Shown here: piece by piece, positions 50,380 through 59,697 of the stretch
Layout of the letters: each line of letters begins with the position of its first letter
How positions within the stretch are numbered: position 1 is the stretch's first letter
Assembly (NCBI RefSeq): GCF_014467075.1
Contig: NZ_AP023027.1
Span: 2,359,501 to 2,423,500 of the forward strand
Length of the DNA: 64,000 nt
Reading direction: 5' to 3'
Source of the DNA: Anaerostipes caccae L1-92
GTDB lineage: Bacteria > Bacillota > Clostridia > Lachnospirales > Lachnospiraceae
The notes under the pieces: generated by a model
The model's database searches: none
The model's input: the letters and a program-made list of their open reading frames with translations, nothing else
What the model was told of the DNA's origin: nothing
Made by a program: the position numbers and the translations under genes

Positions 50380-51189
50380 TCAAAGGGGAAGATCTCTTTT
50401 TTGAAACCGGTATTTCCCCAGTTCAAAGAGCAGAATTCCGATCAAAAGCAGAATCCCCGACATGGCAACTGCCCTGCTCTCTCCCTTTAGAAGGGCATCC
50501 CCGTCAAATAAAGTAAAGACCGTGGCATATTTCAGATTTTCCAGCTTATCCCCCATATTTGAAAGCATCTGTATCAGATAAAAACCAAGAAAGACACCGA
50601 CCCCGATGCCTGTGGACCTGCGGGTGTCATTACAGATACAGGACATAAAGAAGAAAAATCCGCTGATACATAAATGAAGACAGAGCAGGCCCGCATTTAA
50701 TCTGAGAAATTCTGCAATTCCCAGGTCCCCCGGAAACATGACCTCAGAGCAGATAATTCCCAGCGCCGTAATGTATAAGATCATCAGACACACGCTGGCT
50801 GCCAGGAAAAACCCCTGTGTGCGGACGACTTTTCTCCTGGAATGAGGTGCGGAGAGGATGGACGCCATAGAGCCTCTGTCCACATATCCGGCCACCAGCT
50901 TATTGGCCGTAAACAGTTCATATATCATAGGCAGCACGAACATAAAAAAACCATATAAATAGGTTTTCAAAAAGCTCTGAAGAGTCGTACCGGGATTTGT
51001 CATGCCTGCGGCTGACATGAGACCCGGCATGGCCTTTTCAAACTCTGCCAGCATCTCCCCCAGACCGGGTTCAAACATGGAAACCATGACGCTGATATAC
51101 ATGGAGGCCACGGCTGCGATAATCAGGAACACTTTGCAGTTGGATTTTATTTCCCGTTTCAGGAGCGGCATGACAAATATATTATTCAT
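50380..51189 (-). CDS. ABC transporter permease (ABC-2 family)
   Basis: 269-residue membrane protein with about six helices, resembling the ABC-2_membrane_3/YdbJ-type permease partners of CcmA-like ATPases. A segment DRGSMASILSAPHSRRKVVRTQ lies in a cytoplasmic loop. The start is ATG at 51189, 8 bases after GGAGG, and overlaps the ATPase stop codon. Third gene of a TetR-ATPase-permease operon. It is probably a homodimeric exporter controlled by its own TetR; the substrate is unknown. Confidence 0.85.
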   Translation of the reverse strand: MNNIFVMPLLKREIKSNCKVFLIIAAVASMYISVMVSMFEPGLGEMLAEFEKAMPGLMSAAGMTNPGTTLQSFLKTYLYGFFMFVLPMIYELFTANKLVAGYVDRGSMASILSAPHSRRKVVRTQGFFLAASVCLMILYITALGIICSEVMFPGDLGIAEFLRLNAGLLCLHLCISGFFFFMSCICNDTRRSTGIGVGVFLGFYLIQMLSNMGDKLENLKYATVFTLFDGDALLKGESRAVAMSGILLLIGILLFELGKYRFQKRDLPL

Positions 51190-52072
51190 GAGAATCACCT
51201 CCGTAAAAATGCAGGAACAAGTCTTCCAGGCTCTGCTTCTGTTCCGTCAGGTTTAAGACCCGGTATTTCCCTAAACATCGGATAAACTCTGAGAGTTCTC
51301 CCCTGATGCCGACCGTGACCCGGTTTCCCTTTATCTGCCTTACCCCGTCTGTCTCCCTGGAAAATGCCTCTGCTTCCGCCTTTGAACCCAAAGTGACCGT
51401 AAAGATTTTCTGCTTGCTCTTTCCGAGTGTCCCCATGTCTTCCACAGCGACAATCTTTCCTTCTCTGATGATCGCCGTACGGTCACAGGTCCTCTCCACT
51501 TCCTCAAACATATGGGAGGACATAAGGATCGTCGCTCCCCTCTTTTTTTCCTCCAGAATCAGTTCCACAAACTGGTTCTGCATCAGAGGGTCCAGCCCGC
51601 TCGTTGGTTCATCCAATATGTAGAGATCCGGAGAATCCATGAATGCACATACGATGCCGATCTTTTGTTTCATTCCCTTGGACATTTTTTTGATCCGGCC
51701 TCGCGGGTCCAGAGAAAACATATCCATGAGTTCCTGCATCCTGCCCTGATTCTTCATGCCTTTCAGGTCTGCGGCGAATTTAAGAAACTGCTTTCCCGTC
51801 ATATCATCCATAAATGCGATCTCTCCCGGCAGATAGCCAAGAGATCTGTGAATATCCTTTGCTTTATGAAAACAGTCCATTCCATTGATCCTACAGGTTC
51901 CGTGATCCGGAGTGGAAAATCCAAGAAGGTGACGGATCGCCGTAGTCTTTCCCGCCCCGTTGGGGCCGAGGAATCCCATCACTTCTCCCTTTTTTACAGA
52001 AAATGAGACGTCAAAAATCCCCCTCTGGTTTCCATAATCCTTTGTCAGGTGTTTCATTTCAATCGTATTCAT
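51182..52072 (-). CDS. ABC transporter ATP-binding protein
   Basis: 296 residues with Walker A GPNGAGKTT, signature MSKGMKQKIGIV, Walker B LYILDEPTSGLDPL and switch His in ILMSSHMFEEVE. The C-terminal extension is usual in multidrug-type (CcmA) ATPases. Its start overlaps the TetR stop codon by 4 bases and its end overlaps the permease start, so all three are coupled. Confidence 0.93.
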   Translation of the reverse strand: MNTIEMKHLTKDYGNQRGIFDVSFSVKKGEVMGFLGPNGAGKTTAIRHLLGFSTPDHGTCRINGMDCFHKAKDIHRSLGYLPGEIAFMDDMTGKQFLKFAADLKGMKNQGRMQELMDMFSLDPRGRIKKMSKGMKQKIGIVCAFMDSPDLYILDEPTSGLDPLMQNQFVELILEEKKRGATILMSSHMFEEVERTCDRTAIIREGKIVAVEDMGTLGKSKQKIFTVTLGSKAEAEAFSRETDGVRQIKGNRVTVGIRGELSEFIRCLGKYRVLNLTEQKQSLEDLFLHFYGGDSHE

Positions 52073-52686
52073 AGATACTCCTTTCGGTAGACGCTTCCCT
52101 TTATCCAGTCCATCCAGCGCTCATAATCTTCACAGATCCGCTCCAGTTCAAAATCATTTCTGCCCACCGCCTCCCTTAAATATCCGTCTCCCAGATAGTA
52201 AAGCAGCATAAATACGTCCTGCGGATCCACATTTTCTTTAAATTTTGAAAAGTCCACCTCTGGAAACCACCGCGGGAACATCTCCTCTAAAAAGGTCTTG
52301 TTTCTCTCTGAAAGCTCCTGCTTCACCGCCTCATTTTCTTCATATCTGGCCTTCAGAAGGAATCCGTGGATATACGGGTTATCCTTCATCAGGGCGGATT
52401 TTACACGTATTGACAGTTCAAACAGTTTAAAAAAGTCATGTTCTTCTTTAAAATTCATCTCCTCCATCTGCCGCACGATCAGACCGATCAGGTGATCATA
52501 CACATAAAGGTATAACGATTTTTTATTCTTGAAATAGAAAAACAGCAGTCCTTTTGATATTCCGGCCAGTTCTGCCATCCTGTCCGTGGAGGCATACCTA
52601 TATTCCTTCTCCGCAAATACCCGGACCGCCGAATAAATGATCTTTCTTTGTTTTTCTTCGGGCAGTTTCAAAAACTTTTCGTTCAA
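52069..52686 (-). CDS. TetR family transcriptional regulator (ABC exporter operon)
   Basis: About 205 residues. The TetR helix-turn-helix is RKIIYSAVRVFAEKEYRYASTDRMAELAGISKGLLFFYFKNKKSLYLYVYDHL. The likely start is TTG at 52686, 5 bases after AAGGAGG; an ATG at 52719 in the same frame has no ribosome binding site. A promoter (TTGTTT, 16 bases, TATAAT; 52758-52731) lies just upstream, overlapped by TGAGT/ACTCA half-sites that may be its operator. It heads the exporter operon and probably represses it. Confidence 0.88.
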   Translation of the reverse strand: MNEKFLKLPEEKQRKIIYSAVRVFAEKEYRYASTDRMAELAGISKGLLFFYFKNKKSLYLYVYDHLIGLIVRQMEEMNFKEEHDFFKLFELSIRVKSALMKDNPYIHGFLLKARYEENEAVKQELSERNKTFLEEMFPRWFPEVDFSKFKENVDPQDVFMLLYYLGDGYLREAVGRNDFELERICEDYERWMDWIKGSVYRKEYL

Positions 52687-52882
52687 AACAGCCTCCTTCC
52701 ATTGACTGTTCCGGTTCATGAGTTAGTTTGATTATATGACATTGACTCAAAAAAACAACCCCTGTATGTTCCAAAAATCAAGATCAGACTTCGGCTGTAA
52801 AGCTCAACTTTTTGAAATATTGTAAAACCATATCCGGTGCGTTACAATAGATGAAGAATATGCGAAAGAAAAAGGTGAACCT

Positions 52883-54304
52883 ATGGCGAAGACAAAAAGA
52901 AAAACAGGCAGACGGATTCTGCTATTCATACTGATGATCCTTCTTTATGAGGCGGCTGGGGCATGCCTGCCCTTTGCATTCCAAAAGACAGTCAGCGATT
53001 CCTATAAAAAAACAGTCGATGTACCGGCGTTTTACGGTTCGGGCCCCGGCAGGGAGCGGGCCGGCATCGTCGAGACAAACAAAGGCGCTCTGGACACAAG
53101 ACTTGCCATGTTCCGGGATGCAAAAAAGAGCATCATCATCTCTACCTTTGATATACGGGAAGGAAAGAGCACTGACGATATATTTGCGGCTCTCATCGAT
53201 GCCGCCGACCGCGGAGTCAAAGTACAGATTTTAGTAGACGGACTCTACGGAATGCTGCACATGAACGGAAAAACAATATTTCAGGCCGCCGGAAGCCATC
53301 CAAACATAGAAATCCGTTTTTACAATGAGCCAAATTTTTTAAAGCCGTGGACAATCAACGGCCGGCTCCATGACAAGTATGTGATTGCGGACGGTTCCCT
53401 CCTCCTCATGGGCGGCCGGAACATGTTTGACTATTTTATCGGAGATGACAGCCGGGGAAGCATCGGCTATGACCGGGAAGTCCTTCTTTATTCCAAAAAA
53501 CCGGAGCAAAAGAACGGAGCTATTCCCCAGGTCCTTTCTTATTTCAAAAAAGTATGGGATTCCTCAGACTGTAAAACAGTTTTTGAAGGAAATCCCCGGA
53601 AAGATAAGACAAAGAGTGAGATCAAATATCTCTCCCGCCGCTATCAGTCCATCAAAAAGAAACTTCCCTTGAAGACGGACTGGATGAAACAGACCGTTCC
53701 GGTAAAAAAGGCTTCTTTTGTGACAAACCCGATCCACATCGGCAATAAGGAGCCTTATGTGTGGTATACGATGCAGCAGCTCATGCTGACTGCCAAAAAA
53801 GACGTCACGATCCAGACACCATATGCGGTTTTCTCTAAGGATATGTATCAGGGAATGGAGGAACTGACTGGGAAAGTCCCCAACGTAGAAATGCTGATCA
53901 ACTCCACGGCCGTTGGCGATAACTTCATTGCCTCCTCCGACTATACAAGAAACCGGCCGAAAATCCTGAAAACAGGCCCCAGGGTCTTCGAATTTTTCGG
54001 AGACCACTCCTGCCACGGAAAATCCATCGCCATCGACGACCGGCTGTCAGTGATCGGCTCCTATAATTTTGACATGAGAAGCACCTACCTGGACACTGAG
54101 ACAATGCTCGTGCTGGACAGCCCCGAATTAAACAGAGAACTCAGAACATACATGGACAAGTTAAAAGAACAGTCACTAGAAATAAACAAAAAAGAACAGT
54201 ATATCCCGAAACAGGGAGTGGAAAAAAAAGAACTGGAAGGTTCTAAAAAAATGCTGTTTAAATTCAGTTCCCTGTTCATTCAGCTTTTCCGATACCTAGC
54301 GTAG
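52883..54304 (+). CDS. phospholipase D-family protein (cardiolipin synthase-like)
   Basis: 473 residues. One N-terminal membrane helix (about 9-29), then two HKD domains: LHDKYVIADGSLLLMGGRNMFD near residue 165 and CHGKSIAIDDRLSVIGSYNFDMRS near residue 380. The His-x-Lys-x4-Asp catalytic pattern is intact in both. Two HKD motifs and the N-terminal anchor suit a phosphatidyl-transferase such as cardiolipin synthase, or an extracytoplasmic phospholipase; the protein is closer to the divergent DUF/PLD-like group than to ClsA. The upstream promoter region has TTGAAA and TACAAT-type elements near 52812-52850. Confidence 0.85.
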   Translation: MAKTKRKTGRRILLFILMILLYEAAGACLPFAFQKTVSDSYKKTVDVPAFYGSGPGRERAGIVETNKGALDTRLAMFRDAKKSIIISTFDIREGKSTDDIFAALIDAADRGVKVQILVDGLYGMLHMNGKTIFQAAGSHPNIEIRFYNEPNFLKPWTINGRLHDKYVIADGSLLLMGGRNMFDYFIGDDSRGSIGYDREVLLYSKKPEQKNGAIPQVLSYFKKVWDSSDCKTVFEGNPRKDKTKSEIKYLSRRYQSIKKKLPLKTDWMKQTVPVKKASFVTNPIHIGNKEPYVWYTMQQLMLTAKKDVTIQTPYAVFSKDMYQGMEELTGKVPNVEMLINSTAVGDNFIASSDYTRNRPKILKTGPRVFEFFGDHSCHGKSIAIDDRLSVIGSYNFDMRSTYLDTETMLVLDSPELNRELRTYMDKLKEQSLEINKKEQYIPKQGVEKKELEGSKKMLFKFSSLFIQLFRYLA

Positions 54305-54629
54305 CAGACAAAAAAAGAAAACAATCCCTGTCGAGGCAGCTGCTATACAGGCAAGCGGTCTATCCGTTTGTGCTCGCAAATCCGTTTCTTTTCGCAACTG
54401 CTTTAAGACTGCATTTTTCTGATAGTTTACAGTTGTACGCGGTTTTCCCGCAAGACAAAATATTCGTCTATGCTGTGCAGCGTAAAACTGAACAGGCGGT
54501 TATGCTCTATGATGTGATAGGGCATATACCGCCATGTCCTTAAAACGGTTTTATAAGTTGCAATTTATCATCAATTGCATAGGTTGTCAAAAAAGTAAAG
54601 AGCCGACAACCGCATTTCATATCTGCGTG
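54305..54629. other. left boundary of the mobile-element remnant
   Basis: 325 bases between the phospholipase D gene and the KTR protein gene. Base usage changes right after the phospholipase stop codon. It contains a 32-codon frame (54427-54525, minus strand) and the terminator of the KTR gene. Nothing matching an attachment site is evident. Confidence 0.5.
54427..54525 (-). CDS. 32-residue open frame in mobile-element remnant
   Basis: ATG at 54525 to TAA at 54429: MPYHIIEHNRLFSFTLHSID and then EYFVLRENRVQL. It reads like coding sequence and resembles the short open frames of conjugative-element cargo, perhaps the start of a truncated regulator. The ribosome binding site is poor (GGCGG close to the ATG). 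Reported at low confidence. Confidence 0.35.
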   Translation of the reverse strand: MPYHIIEHNRLFSFTLHSIDEYFVLRENRVQL

Positions 54630-54640
54630 TTATCGGCTCT
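54599..54640 (-). terminator. terminator of the KTR/ABC exporter transcript
   Basis: Minus-strand stem AGAGCCGATAAC/GTTGTCGGCTCT (one G-U pair) with an inner CGCA/TGCG, followed by TTACTTTTTTG. The 5' arm overlaps the end of the KTR gene. Confidence 0.8.
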
Positions 54641-54815
54641 GCGTCTGTGCGTCTGGCTCTTTGATAACTAATATATTCATTTGCTGTACGTTAATAAGCG
54701 TTTCCTGTTTGCATTTCGGGCAGTATAGGGGAAAGTGTCTCATTTCGGTATCGCTCCGTATTCTCAACCTTGTTTTGCTCTGACATATAGGGCATATTAT
54801 CCATTCGGTATTCAT
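54630..54815 (-). CDS. cysteine-rich KTR domain protein
   Basis: 61 residues with two CxxC pairs (ICPICQSKTRLRIR and LYCPKCKQETLINVQ) and the Lys-Thr-Arg motif that names the family. These small zinc-ribbon proteins travel with Tn916/Tn1549-type and related mobile elements of Firmicutes. The function is unknown. It begins 1 base after the second ABC exporter gene ends and is part of that operon. Confidence 0.85.
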   Translation of the reverse strand: MNTEWIICPICQSKTRLRIRSDTEMRHFPLYCPKCKQETLINVQQMNILVIKEPDAQTQSR

Positions 54816-54816
54816 G

Positions 54817-56547
54817 CTAAATGCCCCAATCTTGACTGACCATTTGCAGCTTTACCATGTGGGGATAAATCTTGCCTGTGTCTATCAGCTCCCCCGGCGT
54901 TCCCTGTTCGGCAACAGAACCGTCTGAAAGCACAACTACTTTATCCGCGCCGCTTACGGTACGCATACGGTGGGCAATAACAAGTACGGTCTTATCCTTT
55001 ATCAGCCTTGACAAAGCAGCCTGTATCAATGTTTCGTTTTCCACATCAAGGCTTGCCGTTGCTTCATCAAGTAAGATGATAGGGGAATTTTTGAGGAAAG
55101 CGCGGGCGATTGAAATACGCTGCCTTTCACCGCCGGACAGTTCGCAGCCGTTTTCACCAATCATACTGTGATACCCGTCCGGGAGCTTTGCGGCAAATTC
55201 CTCACAATTTGCCAATCTTGCCGCTGCAATCACTTCTTCATCTGTGGCGTCCTTTCTGCCAATTCTGATATTCTCCATGATTGTATTGTTAAACAGCGTC
55301 ACATCCTGAAATACAATAGAGTACAGCGACAGCAATGTTTCCGGCTCTATTTTTGATATATCCATACCACCGACAGTAATTTTTCCTTTGTTTATATCCC
55401 AAAATCGCGCGGCAAGACGCGACACCGTTGTTTTACCGCCGCCGGAGGGTCCGACCAACGCGGTAACTTCCCCCTGTTTTGCCGTAAAGGACACGTCTTT
55501 TAATACAGTTTCCCCGGTATTATAAGCAAATCTTACATGGTCAAACACAATATCATAGCCTTTATTTGTTACCTTGTTTGTTCCTGTCTGGATAGGCTGG
55601 TCAAGAATTTCGTTCATACGGTTTATGTTCGTTTTTGTGGAGATTACCGCAGCAAGATTTTGTAATGCGCCCTCAAGCGGGGCATACAGCCTTGAAGCTA
55701 CAAGTAAAAACAGAAAAAACAGCGGAATATCAATCTCCCCACGAATAAGCAGAGCAGAGCCTACAAGCGCAACCGTAGCAATCCCGAACTTTAATATCAA
55801 CGTAGAGGAAACAACGAAAAGGGCAGTCCCAAGTTCTGTTATAATATGCCGCTTTTCCACATTATCAATTTTCATATCCAGCCCTTTCAGATAACTTTCT
55901 TCCGCATTGTTCGCCTTTAAGTCCTGCAAACTCTCGATACACTCCTGTACGCCGCTTTCAAGCGCGACATTTGCCGCTACGGATTTACGGTTAAAGTATT
56001 CCTGTATGCGGGCTGAAAAAAATGTGATGGTAAATGCAATCGGTAAAACCCAAACCGCCGCAAGAGCCATACGCCAATCATAAGCAAACAGGCAAATCGC
56101 AATCAGCGTTGTTGAAATAAGGGAGCCTGCCAAAGCGGGTACATAATGGGAAAATGCCTGTTCAAGTGTGGCACAATCGCCCATAATGGAGTTTGTTAAA
56201 TCGGCAAGGTCTTTTTTCCCAAAAAAGGATAAGGGGATTTTGCGGAGCTGCTCTGCTAACGAAATGCGTCTTACTCCGCTTTCCACATAAGTCGCTAAAT
56301 AGGTGGCGTTATATTGAAACCAAGTTACAACAAAGATAAGGCATAAGCAAACCAAAGCGCCAACCCCGTAAAAAGCAATGCGGCTTCCATTTACGCCCCC
56401 GTTCATCGTGTCAATGACAAAATTATAGAGCAGCCCCACCGAAAGCATAAAGGATATGTCCTGCAAAACGCAGGCAATACAGCCTTTTATTAAATCGACA
56501 GCTCCTTGTCTTGATAACGCAAATCGTCTTTGCAATGTTTGAATCAT
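54817..56547 (-). CDS. ABC exporter half-transporter (second subunit)
   Basis: 576 residues: six-helix ABC membrane domain (about 20-310) fused to an ATPase domain with Walker A GPSGGGKTT, signature LSGGERQRISIA and Walker B IILLDEATASLD. The catalytic Glu is present (DEATAS). It pairs with the subunit encoded upstream to form a heterodimeric multidrug-type exporter. The start is ATG at 56547 after AAAGGAGG; it overlaps the previous gene by 4 bases. Codon usage differs from the flanking chromosome (more GCG and GCC-type runs), in line with acquisition on a mobile element. Confidence 0.92.
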   Translation of the reverse strand: MIQTLQRRFALSRQGAVDLIKGCIACVLQDISFMLSVGLLYNFVIDTMNGGVNGSRIAFYGVGALVCLCLIFVVTWFQYNATYLATYVESGVRRISLAEQLRKIPLSFFGKKDLADLTNSIMGDCATLEQAFSHYVPALAGSLISTTLIAICLFAYDWRMALAAVWVLPIAFTITFFSARIQEYFNRKSVAANVALESGVQECIESLQDLKANNAEESYLKGLDMKIDNVEKRHIITELGTALFVVSSTLILKFGIATVALVGSALLIRGEIDIPLFFLFLLVASRLYAPLEGALQNLAAVISTKTNINRMNEILDQPIQTGTNKVTNKGYDIVFDHVRFAYNTGETVLKDVSFTAKQGEVTALVGPSGGGKTTVSRLAARFWDINKGKITVGGMDISKIEPETLLSLYSIVFQDVTLFNNTIMENIRIGRKDATDEEVIAAARLANCEEFAAKLPDGYHSMIGENGCELSGGERQRISIARAFLKNSPIILLDEATASLDVENETLIQAALSRLIKDKTVLVIAHRMRTVSGADKVVVLSDGSVAEQGTPGELIDTGKIYPHMVKLQMVSQDWGI

Positions 56548-58409
56548 GCTGTTACCTCCTTTGCAATTTTCCATTCTGCCGCTTCGGAATAATTCTTCCA
56601 CATTCTTGTAAATATGCCGTTTCTCTCTATCAGCTCATTATGCGTGCCGCTCTCGACAATCTCGCCGTCCTGCATTACATAAATACAATCCGCACCTGTG
56701 ATTGACGACAACCTGTGTGCAATCATGATAACCGTTTTTTCCATATGACTGCCGGATGGCATAGATGTATCCCCGGAGGGGGTTCCTTTTGAAAGTGCGG
56801 ACAAAGCCTGTTGTACACGCACCTCATTGTCGGGATCTGCAAACGCGGTCGCTTCATCAAGAATTAGGATAGGCGCATTTTTCAAAATTGCCCTGGCTAT
56901 GGCTATTCTCTGCTGTTCGCCGCCGGACAGGTACACGCCGTTTGTGCCTACAACCGTATCAATGCCATTCGGTAATTTTTCGATAATATCCAAGCATTGC
57001 GCAGCTTCCAGTGCATGAGCGATTTCTTCGCGCGAGGCATCAGGCTTTGCCATACGCACATTTTCCAATATGGTCGCTTTGATCAGGCGGCTATTCTGAA
57101 ATACAAAGGACACCTTATTCATCAATGTTTCCTTTGGAATATCGCGTATGTCGGTATTGCCAATCAGTATACGCCCTTTTTGCGGGTCAAAAAATCTTGT
57201 TACAATATTTGCAAGGGTCGTCTTGCCTCCGCCGGACGCACCTACCAATGCTATCACCTGTCCCGGTGCAACCCGAAGTGACACATCATTCAGCGCGTTT
57301 TTTTCTCCGTCACGGCCCAGGCCGCCCTCTCTGCCTCCTTCGGAGTCATTCACCTTGTAGCTGTAACTAACGTGTTCTAATGTAATTCCATTGTCTGTAG
57401 GGATATTATTCACGCTGCTTTCAGACAATGGCTTTTCGTTTAGTACTTCATCAATCCTGCTTATTGCGTCCCCTACAATCATTGCGTCCTCGCTCATAAA
57501 CATGATTTTGGTGAGTGTCGTACCAATGACAGGAGTAATCACAATATAGAAGATAAGGTTTAGCAGCAGTTCATTTGTCACGCCGCCCCTTGTAAAGAGA
57601 ATACCTCCGGCAATCAGAAACGCGAATACGCCGTTGATTGCCGTTGTATAGAACATCATGGGCAGACGCAGCCCCTTTGTGTACGCAATTACCCATGTTT
57701 CGTAATTGTCTATCGCATCTTTGAAGCGTTTGAAAGAAAAGATTGTCTGCCCGAACGTCTTTACTACGGGTACACCCCGTACATATTCAACGGCTTCATT
57801 TGACATATCGGTAAGTGAATTTTGGTATTGCTCCATTCTCTGCGCCATGTCTTTTCCGGTCATTTTCATCATGATGAGAAAGCCAAGCACAACGGGAACA
57901 AGGCTCAAAAGCCCTAACCGCCAATCGAAAGCAAGCAGTAGAAAGAGCAGCCCTATGGGGGTAGCAATCGCTCCCGCTTTGTCGGGAAGCCTGTGTGCAA
58001 GATAGGTTTCCGTTGCGGCGCTTGATGTGTTGACGATCCTTCGCAGATTGCCGCTTCCGTACTTTTCTGTTACCTCCAGCGGCAGAGCTGTGATGTGCCG
58101 CATAAGCTCTTTTCGGATATTGGCGGCAACCCGGAACGCGCTTATATGCGAACACATCAGACCGGCGATATAGACAACAATAGAGAGTACCGCAAACAAT
58201 ACGGCAGACCAGCCGTAGCTTGTGACCTTCCCCGCCTGTGAGAAGTACAGGGACGCTTCCAGTATGTCGTGAACGATACGCCAGATATACCAAAATGGCA
58301 CAAGAGCCAACAGCGCGCTCATGACTGACAGTATCCATGAAAGATAGGTCAATATCTTATGCCCTCCGGCATAACCCATCAATCGTGATAAGTTAGACTG
58401 TTTCTTCAT
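56544..58409 (-). CDS. ABC exporter half-transporter (first subunit)
   Basis: 621 residues: six-helix membrane domain (about 15-320) and ATPase domain with Walker A GASGGGKTT, signature LSGGEQQRIAIA and Walker B ILILDEATAFAD. Its ATPase contains two Gly/Ser-rich insertions, SEGGREGGLGRDGE before Walker A and GTPSGDTSMPSGSH near the switch His, that are unusual for the family. The TetR gene upstream (58520) and a perfect palindrome at 58480-58497 suggest drug-inducible control. Confidence 0.92.
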   Translation of the reverse strand: MKKQSNLSRLMGYAGGHKILTYLSWILSVMSALLALVPFWYIWRIVHDILEASLYFSQAGKVTSYGWSAVLFAVLSIVVYIAGLMCSHISAFRVAANIRKELMRHITALPLEVTEKYGSGNLRRIVNTSSAATETYLAHRLPDKAGAIATPIGLLFLLLAFDWRLGLLSLVPVVLGFLIMMKMTGKDMAQRMEQYQNSLTDMSNEAVEYVRGVPVVKTFGQTIFSFKRFKDAIDNYETWVIAYTKGLRLPMMFYTTAINGVFAFLIAGGILFTRGGVTNELLLNLIFYIVITPVIGTTLTKIMFMSEDAMIVGDAISRIDEVLNEKPLSESSVNNIPTDNGITLEHVSYSYKVNDSEGGREGGLGRDGEKNALNDVSLRVAPGQVIALVGASGGGKTTLANIVTRFFDPQKGRILIGNTDIRDIPKETLMNKVSFVFQNSRLIKATILENVRMAKPDASREEIAHALEAAQCLDIIEKLPNGIDTVVGTNGVYLSGGEQQRIAIARAILKNAPILILDEATAFADPDNEVRVQQALSALSKGTPSGDTSMPSGSHMEKTVIMIAHRLSSITGADCIYVMQDGEIVESGTHNELIERNGIFTRMWKNYSEAAEWKIAKEVTA

Positions 58410-58479
58410 TAAAAAAACCTCCTTAATTTTTTGTGTATGATAAAAGGGTTTATGATAAACCGCAAATATCCAATTTGAT

Positions 58480-58497
58480 AGTTAGTATAAACTAACT
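58480..58497. promoter_or_regulatory. palindromic operator between TetR and ABC exporter genes
   Basis: Perfect 7-bp arms AGTTAGT and ACTAACT with a 4-base centre ATAA. It lies 71 bases before the exporter start codon and is a candidate site for the TetR protein, or part of the -10 region of the exporter promoter. Confidence 0.6.
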
Positions 58498-58519
58498 CAT
58501 GCATAAAAAATTATAGGGC

Positions 58520-59137
58520 TTATTGCCCCATAATTTTCATCCACCCGGCGGTGTAAAAAGCTCGCATTTCTTTTAGATAATGCTTTGCTTCTTCAAGCGG
58601 CATTTCATGTATAATCAATTCAAAAAAAGTGTTGAACATTCCTGTAATCAAGATATGCTCTAACCGTTTATCAATCGAAGGAACAGGCCTGCCTAACCTT
58701 TCAAGCACCTTGAAATAATCGTGTGTAGCATTTGTTTCTATTTCCACCATTTCGTCAATCAACTTTGAAAAGCGCGTTCCCTCCGAGCAACAAAGAATAA
58801 GCTTAAATTCATTTAGATGTTCATAAGCGTACAAAAGCATTTCATACATACATTCACCGGAAGTAGATGTAAGATTGTCTGGCTGTTCCTCTGGTGGGAT
58901 TTTTGCAAATTCTTTCTGTGCTTTGCAAAAGCAGCTTAAAAGAAAGTTGTAATGTTCACCTACCAATGCTTCAAATAAATCCCCTTTGCTGTCATAGTAG
59001 CCATAGAACGCGCCTGTTGTCACACCCGCCGTTTTGACAATATTCCGCAGAGAAGCGGACTTAAAGCCCTTTTTAAGAAATTCCTGCATAGCAGCTGAAC
59101 GGATTAAGTATAGTGTTGTCTGTTCTACTTCATTCAT
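58520..59137 (-). CDS. TetR/AcrR family regulator of the mobile ABC exporter
   Basis: 205 residues. Helix-turn-helix: SAAMQEFLKKGFKSASLRNIVKTAGVTTGAFYGYYDSKGDLFEALV. The C-terminal ligand domain is of the AcrR type. The start is ATG at 59137 after GAGGGGTG. Its promoter (59181-59209) is overlapped by a 9-bp palindrome, so it probably represses itself as well as the exporter genes downstream. It belongs to the cargo of the broken mobile element. Confidence 0.9.
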   Translation of the reverse strand: MNEVEQTTLYLIRSAAMQEFLKKGFKSASLRNIVKTAGVTTGAFYGYYDSKGDLFEALVGEHYNFLLSCFCKAQKEFAKIPPEEQPDNLTSTSGECMYEMLLYAYEHLNEFKLILCCSEGTRFSKLIDEMVEIETNATHDYFKVLERLGRPVPSIDKRLEHILITGMFNTFFELIIHEMPLEEAKHYLKEMRAFYTAGWMKIMGQ

Positions 59138-59154
59138 TAATTCACCCCTCATAC

Positions 59155-59209
59155 ATAACAGTGTTATATATCACTGTTATATGATACAGTAAAGAGGAAC
59201 CTTTGTCAA
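59155..59209 (-). promoter_or_regulatory. tetR promoter with overlapping palindromic operator
   Basis: Minus-strand TTGACA (59209-59204), 17 bases, TATCAT (59186-59181). Directly downstream is the palindrome ATAACAGTG-TTATATAT-CACTGTTAT (59155-59180), covering the transcription start, as expected for a TetR autorepressor. Confidence 0.75.
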
Positions 59210-59341
59210 TAGTCTAAAAATTTTGGCAATATGGCCCCCTGTAGTGTTGTAGGTAGTGAAAGGAGCCTTCCCCATAAGGTTTTACGGCTTATGGAGCATG
59301 AAAAAGCCAAGAAAGATATTGATTGAAAATGCAGGCGCCTG

Positions 59342-59583
59342 ATGAAGTCTAAAGGCGAAGCAGGTGAACACCTCTGCACCAATCCTCCTGTGCTGAAAAA
59401 TCCCTATTCATTGGTGAACGCAACAGTATCTGACATTTTGGAGAAAAAGGAATACTTGGGGCATACGGTAAACTTCAAGACCTACAAGTAATCCTGCAAG
59501 TCCAAAAAGAAGTGCTACAATCCCGAAGAAAAACAGCTTGTGTTTGAGGACACTCACGAAGCCATTATTGACGCTGACATTAA
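59342..59583 (+). pseudogene. remnant of a large serine recombinase (TndX/TnpX type)
   Basis: The plus strand reads GEAGEHLCTNPP, then NPYSLVNATVSDILEKKEYL and GHTVNFKTYK, then a stop codon, then KCYNPEEKQLVFEDTHEAII. These are consecutive landmarks of the recombinase domain of large serine integrases of Tn4451/Tn1549-like elements. About 60 residues are missing after CTNPP, an internal TAA interrupts the frame, and both the catalytic domain and the C-terminus are gone. The enzyme cannot function. It marks the right side of the element that brought in the ABC exporter. Confidence 0.85.
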
Positions 59584-59646
59584 AGGCGGTATAGTTCATA
59601 CGCCGGATAAGTCAAACGGGCATAGTGGACAACAGATCAAACGCAG

Positions 59647-59674
59647 AAACGGCATAGCCGAAGCTACGCCGTTT
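59647..59674. terminator. hairpin at the right edge of the mobile remnant
   Basis: AAACGGC-TAGC / GCTA-GCCGTTT with one unpaired base on each side and a CGAA loop. It lies 24 bases before the convergent ThrE-type gene. Confidence 0.65.
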
Positions 59675-59697
59675 CCCGAAAACAACTCCATGCTGTT

